DNA of 64,000 bases. It comes from Cocos nucifera (lineage: Eukaryota; Streptophyta; Magnoliopsida; Arecales; Arecaceae). The stretch lies in NCBI GenBank assembly GCA_006176705.1, contig QRFJ01005230.1, forward strand, positions 18,560 to 82,559, in the 5' to 3' direction. Both the position numbers and the translations under genes were made by a program. The notes below the pieces were generated by a model, which was not told where the DNA came from, made no database searches, and worked only from the letters and a program-made list of their open reading frames with translations. This document shows positions 22,018-34,229 of the stretch, in pieces (position 1 is the first letter of the stretch; each line of letters starts with the position of its first letter).

Positions 22018-23780
22018 TGATCACTGTCGTGGGTGGTCAAAAATAAAACTTAACTCAAATTATATAGATAGGATGAATCAGGATCCAATCCATAGAGATC
22101 GTGTTAATTGCATTTAAATTATAAATTAAATATGATTAGGATTAATTAAAAGTTGATTAATTAAAAAGGCTACTTAAATTAATTAAAAAATAAATTAAAT
22201 AGCAAATTAATTAAAGAGGAGTTGCAGGTATGGAGATGGATTCTCAGGATCTTAATTGATCACTTATTTGATAGCTAGTATTTTTTTTAATATGCTTTAA
22301 TTGATATCTAATCAATAGAGATATAACCTATCTTAGAGAGTACCATCTGTACCCTTAGATCACAGTCCATCCCTTAAAATTATAGACTAGTTTAAATTAA
22401 TTTAGATATAAAAAAAAAAGAATTAACCTAAATATAATTTATTCCAAGAGCATGAACCATACTCGTAGATCACAGATCATCCCAAGAGTAATAAACTATT
22501 CTAGATTAATTGCAAGAAAATAAAGACATAAAAATATTATAACTAAAATAGCCTTTATTGCAAATTAAAATGAAATACAAAAGATGAGAAATAGAAAATA
22601 TCATCAAAATAAGATCACAATGATCTTCTGAAAAAAAGAGGATTAGTCAGACATCGAGAAGCTTCTCGCTGAAATCTTTATCCTGGAGCCTTGCTAAAGA
22701 ATTGGGGCCACAGCAGGTGACAAAAATTCAGAATCGGAGAGAATTTTTGATGGAGATGTAGGCTTTGGTGCTAGTTTGAAGAAGAAAGAAGAGAAAAGGT
22801 TGAAGAAAGAAGAGCTTGAGAGAAAGAATTAGGGAGAGAGAAATTTTGGTGAAAAGAGGGCTTTGGAGAGCTTAGGAGGGGCTAATCCCCCAAGGAGAGG
22901 CTTCTCTCTCATTGGTTTGGCATTAGGGAGGTTTTTATAGAGAGAAAAGAAGAGAAATTGAGTTAGAATCCGAGAAAAACAAGGAAAAACAAGTTTAAAT
23001 CAGAGTCTGCTACCTATGGTGAATTTCAGTCGTCAGATCAATTTCTAAAGGCTCAGATTTGGTCAAAATCGACCTTTTGTAGCTTAAATAGAGTCTTGAT
23101 TAAATTTCAGTCATTCAATCAGTCAATTGAATGAATTTGGACCATTGGATCATGTTGAATCTTCCTTAATCAAGTTGAAATCCCTTTTCCATCATTGGAT
23201 CTTCATCGGTTCACTTCCTGGCCGTTTGATCGCAGAATATCAGTTGGGTAATGTTTGAATCAAAGTAGGATTTGAGTTGGCCGTTGGATCTCCATCGAAA
23301 GGAACAAGGACCGTCCGATCATGCATCTCTTGTAGCTATAAATCGTGCGAACCTGGCACACAGAAGACCTCCGCCAATCGCTGCATGCCATGCCGATACG
23401 AAATGACATATATGCCCCTGTGAATCACGATATTTTCCTATAAACCCTTTAAGGGTCTTGGTCTGCCATGTGGCAGCCGCTGATTGGATCCTCCTGCTGA
23501 GCTGGCCGGTCTGCGATAAGAACCATGGACTGAGATACTGGTCCATCGTGCATCAACCTTTTTTTTTCTTTTATTTAAAATTTCTAAGCTTCATAACTTT
23601 TTCATTTTAAGCTTCGATTTGAGTGAAATTTGTTCCATTATGACCCATAAATTGAGCTCTTTTCATTTATGGTCTTCTTTTCTACAAAAAATAAACATAT
23701 CAATTCTTAAAAAATAATGATAAACTAATTAATAAATTAATAAATTAATACTTTTATACATATATTTTATATGTTTATCA
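22018..23780 (-). mobile_element. 3' LTR of B1 (1.76 kb)
   Basis: Direct repeat of 28619-30333 plus 35293-35321. Shared landmarks include the start TGTCGT(G/A)GG(T/C)GGTC, a GAGTTGCAGGTATGGAGA block, CCCCAAGG.GAGGCTTC near 22890, and AGGACCGTCCGATC near 23308. The inner border is followed by the C-run CACCCCCCAA, the polypurine tract read from the other strand. Confidence 0.9.
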
Positions 23781-24366
23781 CACCCCCCAACTTGAACTTT
23801 GCTCATCCTCGAGTAAAGCAGATAGATTATCAATATATACCGACTTAGCCTTGAATTCAAAGTTAAGTTTAGACACTCCTAAAGGCAGCTGATACCTGGC
23901 CAAATTATTAAAGAGGTACATCATCGGATTACCAATTTGACCCAATTAATGGTTGAGTCTTAGCCATCAAAATTTTTAAAGCTCTTCTTTTACCAACTTT
24001 TCATTTTACTCTCTAAATCCTCTAACTTGATGTGAGCTGGGTTTATCTTTCTTGCAATTTAGTCCCCTTATTATCCTTTTTTTTTAGATTCTTGCATCCC
24101 CACCTTTTGACACGAACCACAATGCTTACTTAGATGAAGAGGGCCGATTACTCAGTGAGATAATGCTAAATCTCTTTTTAATTCATACTACCCATCTTTT
24201 TTACGTGAACCACAATGCTTACTTAGGCGAAGAGGCCTGGTTACTCCATGGAAAACTAGTATTTATTTTTTTTTAACTAGATTTTAAGAAAGACTTTTGC
24301 ATAGTTTGACCTTTTCACCCAACTCTCATGAAGTAAATTCTCTATTGAGACCAGTAAGAAGAAGGT
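23781..24366 (-). mobile_element. 3' untranslated part of B1
   Basis: The start, CACCCCCCAACTTG, is the complement of a polypurine tract and is shared with B2 (58270 onward), as is CTTTGCTC.TCCTCGAGTAAAG. The block ACGTGAACCACAATGCTTACTTAG occurs in two versions (24110 and 24200), as related blocks do in B2. No gene is seen. Confidence 0.75.
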
Positions 24367-25859
24367 TGTTGCCCAGAGGTAGCAAACCAAAACGGCGGTG
24401 AATTGGGTTCTTATAAAATTTTAGCCAAATTTACTTTCTAAACAAGTATGTGCTTTGATTTTAACCAAAGTGGTGTGATAAAATGTATGCAATATAAGCA
24501 ATGGAATTAAGATAACAAAATCAAACTATGAAAGTAAAGCAAGAATTATAAGCATGCAAAGTATGCAAAGGGATAGAAGAGAAAAGAATAAATACAAAAA
24601 TACCATGATTTATAGTGGTTAGGTGCAACCTGCACCTACATCTACTCCCTAAGCTTCCCTTGGAATTTTCACTATAATCCATCCTTGATTACAGTATGTT
24701 TGTTTTTCAGGCTCACAAATAAACCTAGTTGATTTTCACAGGAGCACCAATCAAAACCTAACACTGTTAGTTTTTTGGGTTCACCAATAACCCAGTTGAT
24801 TTTTTGAGCTCATCAACCAAAACCTATAATATCTAATTTTGGACTTGGACGGGCCTAATCCCCAAGTTTCTTTCCCTAAAAGAAATTTGAAAAGAAATAA
24901 AAAAATATAAGTTTCAGCATAATATAAAAAATAGAGTTTAAGCTCTATAAAATTCTAAAGAGGAAGTCGATGATGTGCTTGATTGAAGCTTGACTTTTCT
25001 TCAAATTGTGCTTGAGAGGATGTGGAAGATGTTGGAGAAGCTTGCTTTAAATGCTTGCTGAAATCTATGCACAACTTTTCTCTCTTTTCATTTTTCTTTG
25101 AATATTCAATGTTCCTCATCAAAAATGAAAGATTCTCTCTCTAAATCCTTTTTTTTTGCTTTCCAATTGATTCTCCTTCTTTAAATACCTTTAGAGATGG
25201 TTGGAGTAAGAGTTCTAGCCATTGGGAGCTCTAAAATAGCCGTTGGGGTCAAAAAATAGTCGTTACAAAACTATCCATTGAAGGCTGTTCGCACAAAATA
25301 AGACCTCTCGATTTTTCATAAGACCTCTCACCAGATTTTGAGATCTCTCGACTCTGAATCGAGATGTCTCATCGAAACCACGAGACCTCTCGAGAATCCT
25401 ACGAGATCTCTTACTTTCAGAGCACAGAAACTAAGTTTCTATCTTCTAAGATCGAGACATCTTAAGTTCAACTCAAGACCTCTCAAAATCATGCCAGAAC
25501 TGCATTTGGGCAAGCCGGTCCACTCGATAGCTCTCGAAAAAATTTTGAGACATCTCGAAAACTTCTCCAAGGCTATTTTGAGGGATTTTTGCTTCCAATC
25601 AAGGAGATATAATTTTTATTTGAATTTCACTTTATGTCTTCCTTGTTTCAGTCAAAGAGCTCTCTTTCTTCTGATCTTTGAAAGTTTAAAAAAAATTCTT
25701 CTTTAAAAATCTTGACTTGATGAATTTTTGTAGATCTTTTCTTAAAATGATTCTTCAATTTAAATACCTGAAAAGATCTACATCCACTCATGAAACACAT
25801 GATTAAATACTCAAATACTGAAAGTTTGGCAATCATCAAAATCAATCATGGGGTCAACA
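24367..25859. mobile_element. Solo LTR G (1.49 kb) inserted in B1
   Basis: The segment begins TGTTGCCCAGAGG and ends GGGGTCAACA, and is flanked by a perfect 5-bp duplication AAGGT (24362-24366 and 25860-25864). It has no counterpart in B2. One LTR with a duplication and no internal region is what unequal recombination between two LTRs leaves. Clustered GAGA(C/T)CTCTCGA motifs occupy 25310-25560. The start resembles LTRs of plant copia elements, but the superfamily cannot be fixed without internal sequence. The 122-codon plus frame at 25338-25706 lies inside it and is not a gene. Confidence 0.9.
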
Positions 25860-25864
25860 AAGGT

Positions 25865-26770
25865 TCTAGAATCACTCTTAAAATTTGGTCTGGTCTAAAC
25901 CCTTCCATTTATTGAGTTTTTTAATATTTTATTCCTCAGTATCTCTAAAATTATCTAGACTGTTAATCATTCATTGATTAGGATGCCTAATTAACTTTTA
26001 ATCAAAATAAAGTTTGGATATATAAAGCAAATTATTTTAAATCATACTTGAGGACTCATAAATTTTAAAAATTAGTTATTCTCCCCCCAACTTAATTTCC
26101 ATTATCCTTAATGGAAGAAGAGAAAAAAATAAAATATTTATCAAGAAGGGGTACCACCTGGTTTGTTGTTTGCAGATCCTTCATAATATTCCATCAGGTT
26201 CATACATGATATTTGATGTTCTCCCCCCAACTTAGTCCAATCGTCTTTGTTGGTTTCCTAAAAAAAGATAAAACTAGAAAACTCAAAATCTGAAAAATAA
26301 AATGATGGGTTGCCTTCCAACAAGCATTAAGTTTAAGGTCTTCAGCCAGACTAGGTGACTCTGCCTATCTAGTATCAAAAATTAGATTAAGAAATTTCAA
26401 TAGTTTTGGATTGCTAATCTCAGAAAGATGGCTTGCAATCTCATTATTTATGAATTTCAGTATTTTCTCACCAATCTGCAGAAAGTAACTCATAGTCCCA
26501 TTTTTAGTCAATTTTATTTTTTTAATTTTAAAAAAATAATTTATAAACCCATTCATAAACTCTTATTTATTGAGAATTTCTTCTTGTTCTTCTAGTCCAC
26601 CCATGAATTTAGATGTTAGGGTAAAGGTTGAGTCCAATGTAATGGGTACCGGAAGGGTATCACTTAATTCTAAACATGCGTACTCGGGTGTGACCAAGGG
26701 CGGATTTAGTTTTGAAGGAGGTGGTAATTCTAAAGGAGAAGCTATTGGAGTCGGTATTATTTCATATTTC
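25865..26770 (-). mobile_element. B1 region downstream of gag
   Basis: This contains the spacer GGGTTGCCTTCCAACAAGC (near 26306), shared with B2 (59500) and, from memory, typical of Athila-type elements downstream of the coding region. The minus-strand frame 26365-26556 has LSEISNPKLLKFLNLIFDT, matching LSEIGNPKPLEFVNPIFDT in B2 (59570-59640), so a short C-terminal coding segment once ran through here. Two CTCCCCCCAACTTA(G/A)T strings (26083, 26220) resemble the polypurine complement. No intact gene. Confidence 0.6.
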
Positions 26771-27638
26771 TCAACCCTTAGGGTAGTGGCTAAAATTGGG
26801 TGGCTCTAATAATGCATTCATATTTTCAGCACACCCATCTATATTAAAATCGTCTACCCTAAAAGGATCTAAACGTGTATGCACTAGGTTTTGAGAAATA
26901 ATTCTAGGGGTAGCTTTCTTTATTTCATCTTTAGGTACACCCACCTCAAAATAGTTTTCTATTTGTATATTAAGCTGTTCTATTAGGGTTTCATGCATAT
27001 TGGAACTCTCAGTTATATATTGCTTTATAGGCTGAGCAGATAATTCTTCCTCCTTCCAACTATTGAATGCAACAATAAGTGGACTAAGTTGAGTTTCTAT
27101 CTTGGCTATAGATTGAGTATGAGCTTTTAACATGTGTAAAATATTCTCTTAAAATATTGAAATATAGGTACTTGAAGAGGATTGTAGAATATTTTGATAT
27201 TGGTATGCCGTATAAGTTTCTTCTGGATAACTAGGTTCATAATCAATTGCTGGTTGTGATGTCTCATAAAAATTTGAATAATTTTTCCAACCTAGGCTAT
27301 AGGTGTTGGAGTAAGGGTTATAATTATTGGTCTGAGTTAAGATTGGGTCAGTCTGCTCATATACAAATTTCCAAGATTGATATACAGTTGGACATTCACT
27401 AACCAAGTGGTTGGGACTCGAACATATGTCACACATGCAAGGGTGAGGTAGGAGAGTGTCTCATATTCAATAGATAGTCAAGTTTCTGGGATAGCTCACC
27501 TACCTTATTGCGGATATCTATGAAGTTTTCAACCTCATAGATTCCACCTCTATTAGATTTACACATGGATGTATAAGGGTCATAGGTATAAGAAGAAGGG
27601 ATAAAATATTCTCTCGATTGGCGAAAGGGTGCAGCCAT
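26771..27638 (-). pseudogene. Athila-like gag of B1, frameshifted
   Basis: Minus-strand frames 27638-27429, 27436-27149 and 27133-26771 follow one another. The second and third share a frame separated by a stop, and the first is joined by a frameshift near 27430. The second begins with a CX2CX4HX4C zinc knuckle (CDICSSPNHLVSEC) intact in its four metal ligands, followed by a tyrosine/asparagine/proline-rich stretch (NNYNPYSNTYSLGW). B2 has the same layout, with FSNSYNSDW at the equivalent place. Gag would package the RNA in cytoplasmic particles. The upstream part of Gag that precedes the knuckle in autonomous Athila elements is mostly missing. Confidence 0.75.
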
Positions 27639-28618
27639 AATTTTAGATTTGTCAACTTTAAGGGTTCATTCAATTTTAGGATTTAGAGATTGAATTTTGG
27701 GTTGCAATGAACAATGCATAAGTAAATACCCCATAATTATGCCTTTAGAGTAGACACAAAAAAATATTTTTCAAAATTTTTTAAGATTTTTTTTAATAAA
27801 ATAAAAGGAGATGAAAGAAATTCTAAAGATGAAAGCCTAGAGAGTCCTAAAACTAAGAATTAGATGCAAAGAGTTTAATTAGGTTTGATGTTTGTAGATT
27901 GGCAATCGAGTCATGCAATCAATCCTAGCTAAGGGTTATCCTAGATCTAGACAGCTCCTACCTGCCAAAGTCTCCTTCATGCCCTCCAAGCAAAGAATCA
28001 GCCAATCAATTGGCCAAGTAAATGTAAGGTTGGTGGGAATTCCTCCATTGCTTGCCTTAGACATCAATTATGCTTGGCCAGGTAAGCTAATGAAATCAAA
28101 TAAGTAACCACCTTCCTTTGGGACGTGATTCCTGAATCACTTATCTTAGACACTAATTGAATTGACTAACCCTAACTCGGTCCAACTTTTAGGATTTCTT
28201 ATCCTAATGAGCTCGGATGTCCTTAGGATCCAACGTCTAATTGATTTTAAAAATTAGGGTTTGGGATAATGCAATATATAGGTTTGTGATTTTTAAGCCA
28301 AGGAAGGGTGATCAAATCTCCATCTTTTCTTGTTTAATTGAGTTTAGTGCCCTTAAAATGTCTTATGAAGATGAGATGCAAAATGTCAAGATGTCCAAGT
28401 AAAGTAAAACAAGCAAATTTAAATTAATTAGGTTTACTTGTTAGATTTTATGATTAAGTCTCTAAACCCTAAACAACTTATGCGATGTCAATGAATTTTT
28501 TTTTAATTTTTTAAATTTATTTTGAAATTTTTATTTTTTATTTTTTCTAATTTTTTTAAAATTTTATTTATTTATTTAAAGCAACTAAATCATAATCTTC
28601 GGTAATAGCGCTAAAATT
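27639..28618 (-). mobile_element. Leader of B1
   Basis: AT-rich non-coding DNA surrounds a block, 27905-28330, that is strongly conserved with B2 61195-61640 (GGGTTATCCTAGATCTAGACA, then TTGCTTGCCTTAGACA and ATTATGCTTGGCCAGG). Flanking AT-rich tracts are not conserved. The plus frame 27913-28107 arises from this block and is treated as non-coding. Confidence 0.7.
28597..28613 (-). promoter_or_regulatory. Decayed primer-binding site of B1 (tRNA-Asp type)
   Basis: On the plus strand the 17 bases CTTCGGTAATAGCGCTA correspond to CCCCGGCAACGGCGCCA in B2, the 3' end of plant tRNA-Asp. All six differences are transitions. It ends five bases before LTR start 28619, the same spacing as in B2 to within one base. 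Confidence 0.65.
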
Positions 28619-30333
28619 TGATTGCTGTCGTAGGCGGTCAAAAATAAAATCTAACTCAAACTATATAGATAGGGTGAATCAGGGTTGAATCCACAAAGAT
28701 CATGTTAATTACATTTAAATTATAAATTAAAAGTGATTAAGATTAATTAAAAGGTGATTAATTAAAAATGCTACTTAAATTAATTAAGAAAGTAAATTAA
28801 ATAGCAAATTAATTAAAGAGGAGTTGCAGGTATGGAGAGGATTCTCAGGATCTCAATTGATCACTTATTTGATAGCTGGTATTCTTTTTAATATGCTTTA
28901 ATTGATATCTAATCACTAAAGATATAATCTATCTTAGAGAGCATGGCCTGTACCCTTAGATCATAGCTCATCCCCTAAAGTTATAGGCTAGTCTAAATTG
29001 ATTTAGATATAAAAAAAAATTAACCTAAATATAATTTATCCTAAGAGCATGAATCATACCCGTAGATCATGGCTCATCCCAAAAGTAATAAACTATTCTA
29101 GATTAATTGCAAGAAAATAAAGACATAAAAATATTATAACTAAAATAATCTTTATTGTAAATTAAAAAGAAATATAAAAATTAAAAAATAGAAAATACCG
29201 TCAGAATAAGATTACAATAATCTCTTGAGAAAGAGAGGATCAGCCAGACATCGAGGTGCTTCTCACTGAAATCTTCAACCTAGAGTCTTGCTGAAAAATC
29301 CAGAATATAGTAGATGATAGAAATTCAGAACAGGTGAGAAGTTTTGGTAGAGATGCAGGCTTTAGTGCTGGTTTGAAGAAGGAAGAAGAGAAAAGGTTGA
29401 AGAAGGAAGAGCTTGAGAGGAAGAATCAGGGAGAAAGAGAGAGAGAGAGAAAGAGAAATTTTGGTGAAAAGAGGGCTTTGGAGAGCTTAAGAGGGGCTAA
29501 TCCCCCAAGGGGAGGCTTCTCTCTCGTTGGTTTGGCTTTAGGGAGGTTTTTATAGGGAGAAAAGAAGAGAAATTAAGTTTAAATCATATTCTGCTATCTA
29601 TGGTGAATTTCAGCCATCAGATCGGGTTCTAATGGCCCAGATTTGGTCAAAATCGGCCTTCTATAGCTTAAATAGGATTTCGATTAAATTTTAGTTGTTT
29701 GATCAGTCAATTGGATGAATTTGGACCATTGGATTGTGCTAAATCTTCCTTAATCAAGTCGGAATCCCTTTTCCACCGTTGGATCTTCACCGGTTCGCTT
29801 CTTGGTCGTCCGATCGTGTAATATCAACTGAATACTATTTGAATCAAAGCAGGATTTGATGCTAGCCATTGGATCTCCAATGGAAGGAACAAGGACCGTC
29901 CGATCGCGCATCTCCTATAGCTATAAACCATGCGGATTGGGCACATGGAAGACCTCCGCCAATCATTGCATGCCATGTCGATATGAAATGACATATATGC
30001 CCCTATGAACTACAACATTTTCCTATAAACCCTTTAAGGGTCTTGGTCTGCCATGTGGCAGTCACTAATTGGATCCTCCTGTTGAGCTAGCCGGTCTATG
30101 ACAGGAATCGTAGACCAAGCTACTGGTCCACTGTGCACCGGCCTATTTTTTTCTTTTATTTAAAACTTCTAAGCTTCATAACTTTTCATTTTAGCTCTGA
30201 TTTGAGTGAAATTTATTCCATTTCGACCTATAAATCGAGCTCTTTTATCCATGATCTTCTTTCCTACAAAAGATAAACATATCAATTCTTAAAAAATAAG
30301 AATAAACTAAATAATAAATTAATAAATTAATAC
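28619..30333 (-). mobile_element. 5' LTR of B1, main part
   Basis: Direct repeat of the left LTR, interrupted at 30333 by element A. The missing tail (TTTTATACATATATTTTATA and ATGTTTATCA) resumes at 35293-35321. Differences from the left LTR are scattered through its length and mostly transitions, so B1 is clearly older than B2. The plus frame 29334-29555 is a purine-rich tract and not a gene. Confidence 0.9.
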
Positions 30334-31392
30334 TATTGGGGATAAATCCTGCTCCTGTTGAAGTCCAGTCTGATGCTCAGCCTAATGCAACCGGTAGTCA
30401 CAGAAGACATTCAACGGATGAGTCTTAGTCGAACTCCTTCAGTCGATCAAACTCCTTAATGGTCGAGCTCCTTTCGAACTCCCTACTGGTCGAGTCTTAG
30501 TCGAATCCCTTCAATCGATCGAACTTCTCCACAGTCAAGCTCCAATTGAACTCCTCACCGACAGACCTTTAGTCGAACTCCCATGAGAGCCAAACTCCCT
30601 CCATACCCCTTCAGGCAAACTCCCACGAGAGCCGAACTCCCTCCGTACTCCTTCAGTCGGATGCCTATGGAAACCGAACTTCCTCCGTACTCCTTCAGTC
30701 GGACGCCTATGAGAGCCAAACTCCTTCCGAGCTTCCCCTTCGATAGAACTCCTACAGAAGCCAAACCCTTTCCAAACTTTTCCTTCGGTCGAACTCCTCT
30801 CAAACACCTTCCTTAGTCGAATCCCTCTAATGGATTACTCCCAGATGATCCCCTCCAGACATATCCCCCTTAGGAGTCCGAGCTCCCTTGAAATGGATAT
30901 ATGCCGAGGTTCTTCACCAACCAACGTTTTCTCCCTTGAACTACGGCTGTTGAACCTCAGTGGTATAGCCACCACTACCAGTCTGGCAATACCACTCTTT
31001 CCATAACAAGCTCCATGCGGCCCACAGCCAGACGACATGGCTGCCACTACCAGTCTGAAGATACCTCTCTTTCCATACCGAACCCCACGTAGCCTCGAGC
31101 GGCCCGCTACCAGATGGTATGGTCGTCACCATCATTCAAGCTTCGTCTATAAAAGGGACCCTCCAGATATGTTTTCTCAAAGCTCTCCTCCCCCTTCTAA
31201 AGCTCAAAGCTCACTTCTCATTCTTAAGCACTCCATTTCTATTAGCCAAAAGAGCTGACTTGATCGTCGGAGGGTCCTATCGGAGCCACCACCATCGACT
31301 CTGGACGGAACTTTATTTTGTAGGTCACCGACGGCGACCTCGTCCTCCTCCACTCCAGCTCGATCCGACGTTAACCAGATTCTGCACCAACA
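30334..31392 (+). mobile_element. 5' LTR of element A (1.06 kb)
   Basis: It starts TATTGGGGATAAAT (the right copy has TGTTGGGG, so a transition has changed the first dinucleotide) and ends CTGCACCAACA. A TATAAAAGGG box lies at 31148-31157. From 30410 to 30830 it contains a minisatellite of about 48 bp built on CGAACTCC...TTCAGTCGGA, which opens overlapping repetitive frames on both strands; none is treated as a gene. Confidence 0.92.
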
Positions 31393-31638
31393 AAATTGAC
31401 ACTAGAGGAAGGACCTCTGTCTCTTAGGTACCTTTGTTCTTAAAGAAGTGCTCAGCCGACCCCGCCAACCTCCTTCTCTAAGGTTCATCTCCATCCTCTT
31501 CCTCAATCCTGAGAAATGCCTTAAAAGAAGGCGACCATCCAAAGATCTACCACTTCTGCCATCAGATCTAGGCCAGATCCATCCATTCCTACTCCATCGC
31601 CAGCACTCCAACCTCCACCTCCACCTCCACCGATGATC

Positions 31639-32969
31639 ATGGTAGATCCGGAGTAGTTTAACCTACTAATGTAGTGGGTTCAGGGCCTCACCGAGATGGT
31701 GCAGGCCATGCAACAACCCCCGTCAGTCACTCCATCAGGAAATCCACCATCAAAATGTCGAGAACCGACCCCAACGAAGAGTACTTGGGCTAGCATACCC
31801 GTCGCCCCTGGGAAGAGGAAATAGAGAGTAGAGGATCCGTGTTCGGATCATGGTTCTCCTTTGGGGGAGACCTTCCCCATTTGTAGCCAAAAGCCCTCCA
31901 AGATCTGCAACCAAGATGATGCCCTCGATCATAGACTGTGAAAGATGGACCGACGGATAGAGGAACTCCGCCATGTCATCCAGGCTTGTTGTGATGATGT
32001 CTACACCGATCCCTCCTTCTCTTCCAGAATTATGTAAGAGCCCATTCCGCCGAGCTTCAAGCTTCCTCAATTTGAAAGCTACGATAGAACCTCTGATCCA
32101 GTCGATCATTTGGAGGCCTTCCTAACCATGATGCTACTCCATGGCGCATCAGACGCCATACTATGTCGAGCTTTTCCATCTACCTTAAAGGGAGCAGCAA
32201 GAAACTGGTACTCCACATTGAAGCTAGGTACGATCTTCTCCTTTGACCAGATGAGCCATCAATTTATGGCTCACTTCATCAGTAGCCGACGTCCGCACCG
32301 TGGTTTGGATTTTCTGATGAATGTCAAGCAGAAGCAGGGGGAATCTATTCGAGCCTATGTCATCCGATTTAATGTTGCTGCTTTGGAGGTCTAGAATCTG
32401 GACCAGTCTGTTGCCATGGCCACACTCAAGGGCGGCCTTCAGAAGAATGACTTGCTATTCTTCCTAGAGAAGAAGTATCCCAAGGACTTCACCGATCTAC
32501 TGGCTCAGGCCGAGGGATATGCCCATGCAGAAGAAGCCTTCAAGTTGAAGGATGAAGAAGCCTTAGGAGGGTGGCGGGCGGACGAGCCTAATAGACCCAC
32601 CATCGATAGAGGGCCAAGTGAAGTTCGACCATGCTCACGAACTCCCCTGGGGGCAAGCGAGCCTAAACTCCTCGAGCTCGTCATCAAGAAAGTTCCGACA
32701 GAAGGGCGTGAAGAAGTCCTCCTGAAAGGTTCCATAACTACGGCCCTCTTAATGCTCCTCAAACTCAAGCTTTGATGGAAATTAAGAGTCAGCTACCAGG
32801 CCCAGAAAAATTATGGTCTCCCCTGAACAAGCGCAACCAAAGCAAACACTATCTCTACCATCGAGACCACGGCCACGATACTGAGGAATGCATTCGCTCT
32901 GAGACAAAATCGAGGAGCTCATTAGGAGGGGACGGCTGGGTCGATTCCTCCGACGCCAGCCTAAGGTAG
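31639..32969 (+). pseudogene. Tat-type gag of element A
   Basis: A single frame from the ATG at 31639 to 32775 is interrupted by several stops. It contains the retrotransposon Gag domain: YDRTSDPVDHLEAFLTMM (32080), FPSTLKGAARNWYSTL (32170), FMAHFISSRRP (32270) and GESIRAYVIRFN (32340), then the segment ending FLEKKYPKDFTDLLAQAEGY (32450-32520). A second frame, 32772-32969, carries YHRDHGHDTEECI, the His/Cys block found at the Gag C-terminus of Tat elements. Protease, reverse transcriptase, RNase H and integrase are entirely absent; the sequence passes to a spacer that resembles the DNA after pol in D1. Element A therefore looks like an internal-deletion derivative. Confidence 0.85.
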
Positions 32970-33119
32970 GAGAAGATCGGCCAAGGGTGCTGCCAGTAAC
33001 TTTCTTTCAATAAAATTCTTTCATTTCAATAATATTATTTCTTGGTGCAAAAACTACATGATGATAGAAAAGAGGTAGTCAATAGTGGCCGTGTTAGGAA
33101 CAGGAGGAGAACCTCGTCC

Positions 33120-34135
33120 TAACATGAGCAAGTCAAAGTTCTTCAACCTCGGCCAGAGATATGATCTCTTCTGAGTGCCCGAGTCAACCTCGGCTAGAGA
33201 TAAGGTCTCTTTCGAGTGCCCGAGTCAACCTCGGCCAGAGATAAGATCTTCTCTGAGCAATCGAGTCAACCTCGATCAGAGATAAGATCTCTTCCAAGCG
33301 CCCGAGTCAACCTCGGTCAGAGATAAGATCTCCCCCGAGTGCCCGAGTCAACCTCGACCAGAGATAAGATCTCTTCTGAGCGATCGAGTCAACCTTGGCT
33401 GTAGGAGATAAGATCTCTCCTGAGCTTCAACCTCGGTTGTAGGAGATAACATCTCCCCCGAGCCAACCTCGGCTACAGGAGATGAGATCTCCCCCGAGGA
33501 GCTCAACCTTCAAACCTCAACTGCAGGAGATAAGATCTCCCCCGGGCCAACCTCGGCTGCAGGACATGAGTTCTTCCTCGAGGAGCTCAACCTTCAACCT
33601 CAACCGCAGGAGATAAGATCTCCCCCGAGCCATCCTCAGCCATAGGAGATGAGATCTCCCCTGAGCTAACCTTAACTGCAGGAGATAAAATCTCTCCCGA
33701 GCTTCAACCTCGACTGCAGGAGATAAGATCTCCCCCAAGCCAACTTTGGCTGCATGAGATAAGATCTTTATCGAGCTTCAACCTCGACTGTAGGAGATAA
33801 GATCTCTCTCCCCGAGGAGCTCAACCTTCAACCTCGATCGTAGGAGATAAGATTTCCCCCGAGCCAATCTCGACCATAGGAGATAAGATCTCCTCCAAGC
33901 CAAACTCAGCTGCAGGAGATAAGATCTCCTCTGAGCTTCAATCTCGACTGTAGGAGATAAGATCTCCTCCGAGCCAACCTCGCTAGCAGGAGATAAGATC
34001 TCCCCCGAGCTTTACCTTCAACCTAGACTGTTGGAGATGATATCTCCCCCGAGGAGCTCAACCTTCGACCTTGACCGTAGGAGGTGAGATCTCCTTCAAT
34101 CTCAATTGGAGACGAGATCTTCCACGAGCTTCAAC
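33120..34135 (+). repeat. Tandem repeat array of element A
   Basis: About one kilobase of repeats between the end of gag and the right LTR. The first part has units near 50 bp built on GAGTCAACCTCGGCCAGAGA then TAAGATCTC. The second has shorter units near 37 bp built on AACCTCGGCTGCAGGAGATA and AGATCTCCCCCGAGC. The small frame 33517-33738 comes from this array. Tandem repeats in the 3' untranslated region are common in Tat elements. Confidence 0.9.
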
Positions 34136-34211
34136 CTGAACTGGTGCAAAGCCCTAAAGAGGACTTCGGCAGTCACCTTTTCTGCACTTCCTTTCTTCGA
34201 GTTTCAAACTC

Positions 34212-34229
34212 GAGAGTGGGGGGGACTAT
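34212..34229 (+). promoter_or_regulatory. Polypurine tract of element A
   Basis: GAGAGTGGGGGGGA lies four bases before the right LTR (34230). It would prime plus-strand DNA synthesis. The complementary C-rich sequence follows the left LTRs of D1 and D2, confirming that those copies are on the minus strand. Confidence 0.75.

Noticed and set aside
25338..25706. 122-codon plus-strand frame
   Set aside because: Wholly inside solo LTR G and made of repeated CGAGA/CTCTC motifs; no domain.
26570..26809. 79-codon plus-strand frame in B1
   Set aside because: Antisense to the gag pseudogene tail and not kept in B2.
30535..30816. Three overlapping repetitive frames that look like a tandem-repeat protein
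   Set aside because: They come from a minisatellite in the Tat LTR and occur on both strands; the other LTR has similar but not equivalent frames.
33120..34135. Regular repeats considered as a CRISPR array
   Set aside because: Units are contiguous and diverged with no unique spacers of constant length, and they lie inside a plant retrotransposon.
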